Source: CAYYYJ01 sp964631205 (GTDB lineage: Archaea > Aenigmatarchaeota > Aenigmatarchaeia > QMZP01 > JACQNV01). From it: 6,412 nucleotides of DNA. Below are positions 5,711 to 6,412 of this stretch, piece after piece. The notes under the pieces were generated by a model that saw only the letters and a program-made list of their open reading frames with translations, made no database searches and had not been told where the DNA came from. The stretch lies in contig CAZVWU010000016.1 in assembly GCA_964631205.1 (NCBI GenBank), positions 1 to 6,412 on the forward strand, read 5' to 3'. A program made the position numbers and the translations under genes. Position 1 is the stretch's first letter. Every line of letters starts with the position of its first letter.

Positions 5711-5801
5711 AGCCTAAATTTTTTCTCGAAAGGGACGAAACAGATCTTATCCAATTGTTTAGGATCTGTTTCCAGCCTTCCTTCGAAAAAATTTTACGGC
5801 T
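5711..5801. repeat. Long imperfect inverted repeat (about 91 nt) between psmB and aCPSF1
   Basis: The arms align in two blocks. The outer block (5711-5730 with about 5783-5801) starts AGCC and ends GGCT, pairs a T6 tract with an A6 tract, and has a few single-base bulges. The inner block is a perfect 10 bp, GAAACAGATC (5737-5746) with GATCTGTTTC (5763-5772), extendable by two or three pairs, leaving a loop of about 10 nt that includes CAATTG. An asymmetric internal loop (about 6 against 9-10 nt) separates the blocks. It could be a structured 3' UTR of psmB, a small RNA, or a decayed MITE-like insertion. No tRNA or known RNA family is recognised. Confidence 0.7.
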
Positions 5802-5891
5802 TCCACAGTGACTAAACTTTCCTTTTCTTTTTAATTTAGTTTTGCAAGAGAGGTAAAATTCAGAACTTCTTAAAATTGGTTTCAAACTCAG

Positions 5892-6412
5892 TTATTTCAG
5901 TAATTTGTTGATTTCGGCATCTGAGAACTCATGAACACCCTTTTTATCTATTACAACCAGATCTATTCCGCTTCCACCAGATGCTATGTCTCTTTTTACT
6001 GCTGCTGCAACTGCCTGAACTGCAAGTTTCTTTGCGTCTTCCAATTCCATATTATCTTCAAATTCATGTTCGAGGACGCCAAAAACCATAGGCGAGCCAG
6101 ACCCGCTTGAGTAATATTTTTCCTCTATGACAGATCCGTCAGGGGCGAGTGTGTATATCTGTGCCCTGGAATCATAACCAGCAATAATCAGCTGGACAAA
6201 ATATGGGTAAAATCTTCTGGCATATAATATATTCGCAGCCAGTGATGCTGCTGATTTTACTGGCATTTTCCTGTCTTCATGAAGCTTGTAAAGCTTTAGC
6301 TCAGCTCTCAGGTACCTGTCAAGAACCTGTGCATCGCCAACAACACCTGCTATTGTCATTGCGATGTGCTCATCTAACTTGAGGATCTTTTTTGCATCTT
6401 TGCTTGCTACAA
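5892..6412 (-). CDS. psmB: Proteasome subunit beta, 5' end beyond the window (partial)
   Basis: Catalytic subunit of the archaeal 20S proteasome, which degrades unfolded proteins in the cytosol. The reading frame stays open from the stop (5892-5894) to the window edge, showing about 172 residues. The N-terminal propeptide and catalytic Thr1 lie outside. Visible family features are SKDAKKI (codons 6404-6384), whose second Lys corresponds to catalytic Lys33; IAMTIAGVVGDAQVLDRYLRAE; SSGSGSPMVFGVLE, with the Ser129-equivalent; and RDIASGGSGID, with the Asp166 and Ser169 equivalents. Compared from memory with the Thermoplasma subunit, the last motif has one extra residue. The ATG at 6359 lies inside this conserved core and is not the start. 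aCPSF1 follows on the same strand after 255 nt of palindrome-rich sequence. Confidence 0.95.
   Translation of the reverse strand, partial: VASKDAKKILKLDEHIAMTIAGVVGDAQVLDRYLRAELKLYKLHEDRKMPVKSAASLAANILYARRFYPYFVQLIIAGYDSRAQIYTLAPDGSVIEEKYYSSGSGSPMVFGVLEHEFEDNMELEDAKKLAVQAVAAAVKRDIASGGSGIDLVVIDKKGVHEFSDAEINKLLK

Noticed and set aside
5697..5711. tRNA-like arm: TCCG, 7-nt loop, CGGA
   Set aside because: The loop is not a T-loop or a recognisable anticodon arm, and no acceptor stem, D-arm or matching T-arm can be found around it on either strand.
5711..5807. H/ACA guide RNA on the plus strand (hairpin with internal loop and ACA at 5805-5807)
   Set aside because: The internal loop is about 23 nt from ACA where about 14-16 is expected, the hairpin is longer than usual for archaeal guides, and no K-turn is seen in the upper stem.
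5811..5840. ACTAAA...TTTAGT inverted repeat as a psmB terminator
   Set aside because: The stem is only 6 bp with an 18-nt loop, and the minus strand has no U-run after it, so it is not distinguishable from chance in AT-rich sequence.
5691..5885. A 64-codon open frame on the minus strand between psmB and aCPSF1
   Set aside because: It runs through the long inverted repeat, has no ribosome-binding site and resembles no family. Its basic, low-information sequence is what AT-rich hairpin DNA would give.
5892..6359. ATG at 6359 as the start of psmB
   Set aside because: The frame stays open to the window edge and the upstream codons encode conserved proteasome residues, including the Lys33-equivalent, so this Met is internal.

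Overview
The window reads as a piece of an archaeal chromosome. The evidence is archaeal-type ribosomal proteins uS4 and uS11, an archaeal proteasome beta subunit, the KH/beta-CASP nuclease aCPSF1 (FttA), archaeal SepF, TATA-like boxes in place of bacterial -35/-10 promoters, and T-rich tracts after genes. The base composition is AT-rich. Arginine is mostly AGG/AGA. Short genes, tight spacing and a ribosomal operon that stops after S11 would fit a DPANN-type lineage (Woesearchaeota/Pacearchaeota-like), but that placement is inference.

Layout, left to right. Bases 1-989 (+) hold the end of a ribosomal protein operon: probably the last codons of rps13, then rps4 and rps11, tightly packed. A T-rich terminator region (about 1011-1091) and a TATA box follow. 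Bases 1160-2577 (+) hold a two-gene operon with a 2-nt gap. The first protein is a nucleotidyltransferase-fold protein with an intact GS...SDVD signature. The second is a diverged paralogue that has lost that signature but carries an Arg-x5-His near its C-terminus, as in HEPN RNases. This pair is the best candidate for an undescribed system. Bases 2671-3018 (+) encode SepF, with its own TATA-like box and Shine-Dalgarno site. Bases 3106-3753 (+) encode an unrecognised protein whose codon use differs sharply from its neighbours.

On the minus strand, psmB (6412 to 5892, 5' end outside the window) is followed by aCPSF1 (5636 to 3762). aCPSF1 converges on the unknown gene with 8 nt between the stop codons. 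The 255-nt gap between psmB and aCPSF1 has no credible gene. It holds three inverted repeats: a perfect 10-bp palindrome against the aCPSF1 start codon, a perfect 11-bp palindrome just upstream of the likely promoter, and an imperfect hairpin of about 91 nt.

Functionally the window combines translation (S13/S4/S11), transcript 3'-end formation (aCPSF1), protein turnover (proteasome) and cell division (SepF). The paired NTase-like genes and the orphan gene are the accessory part.
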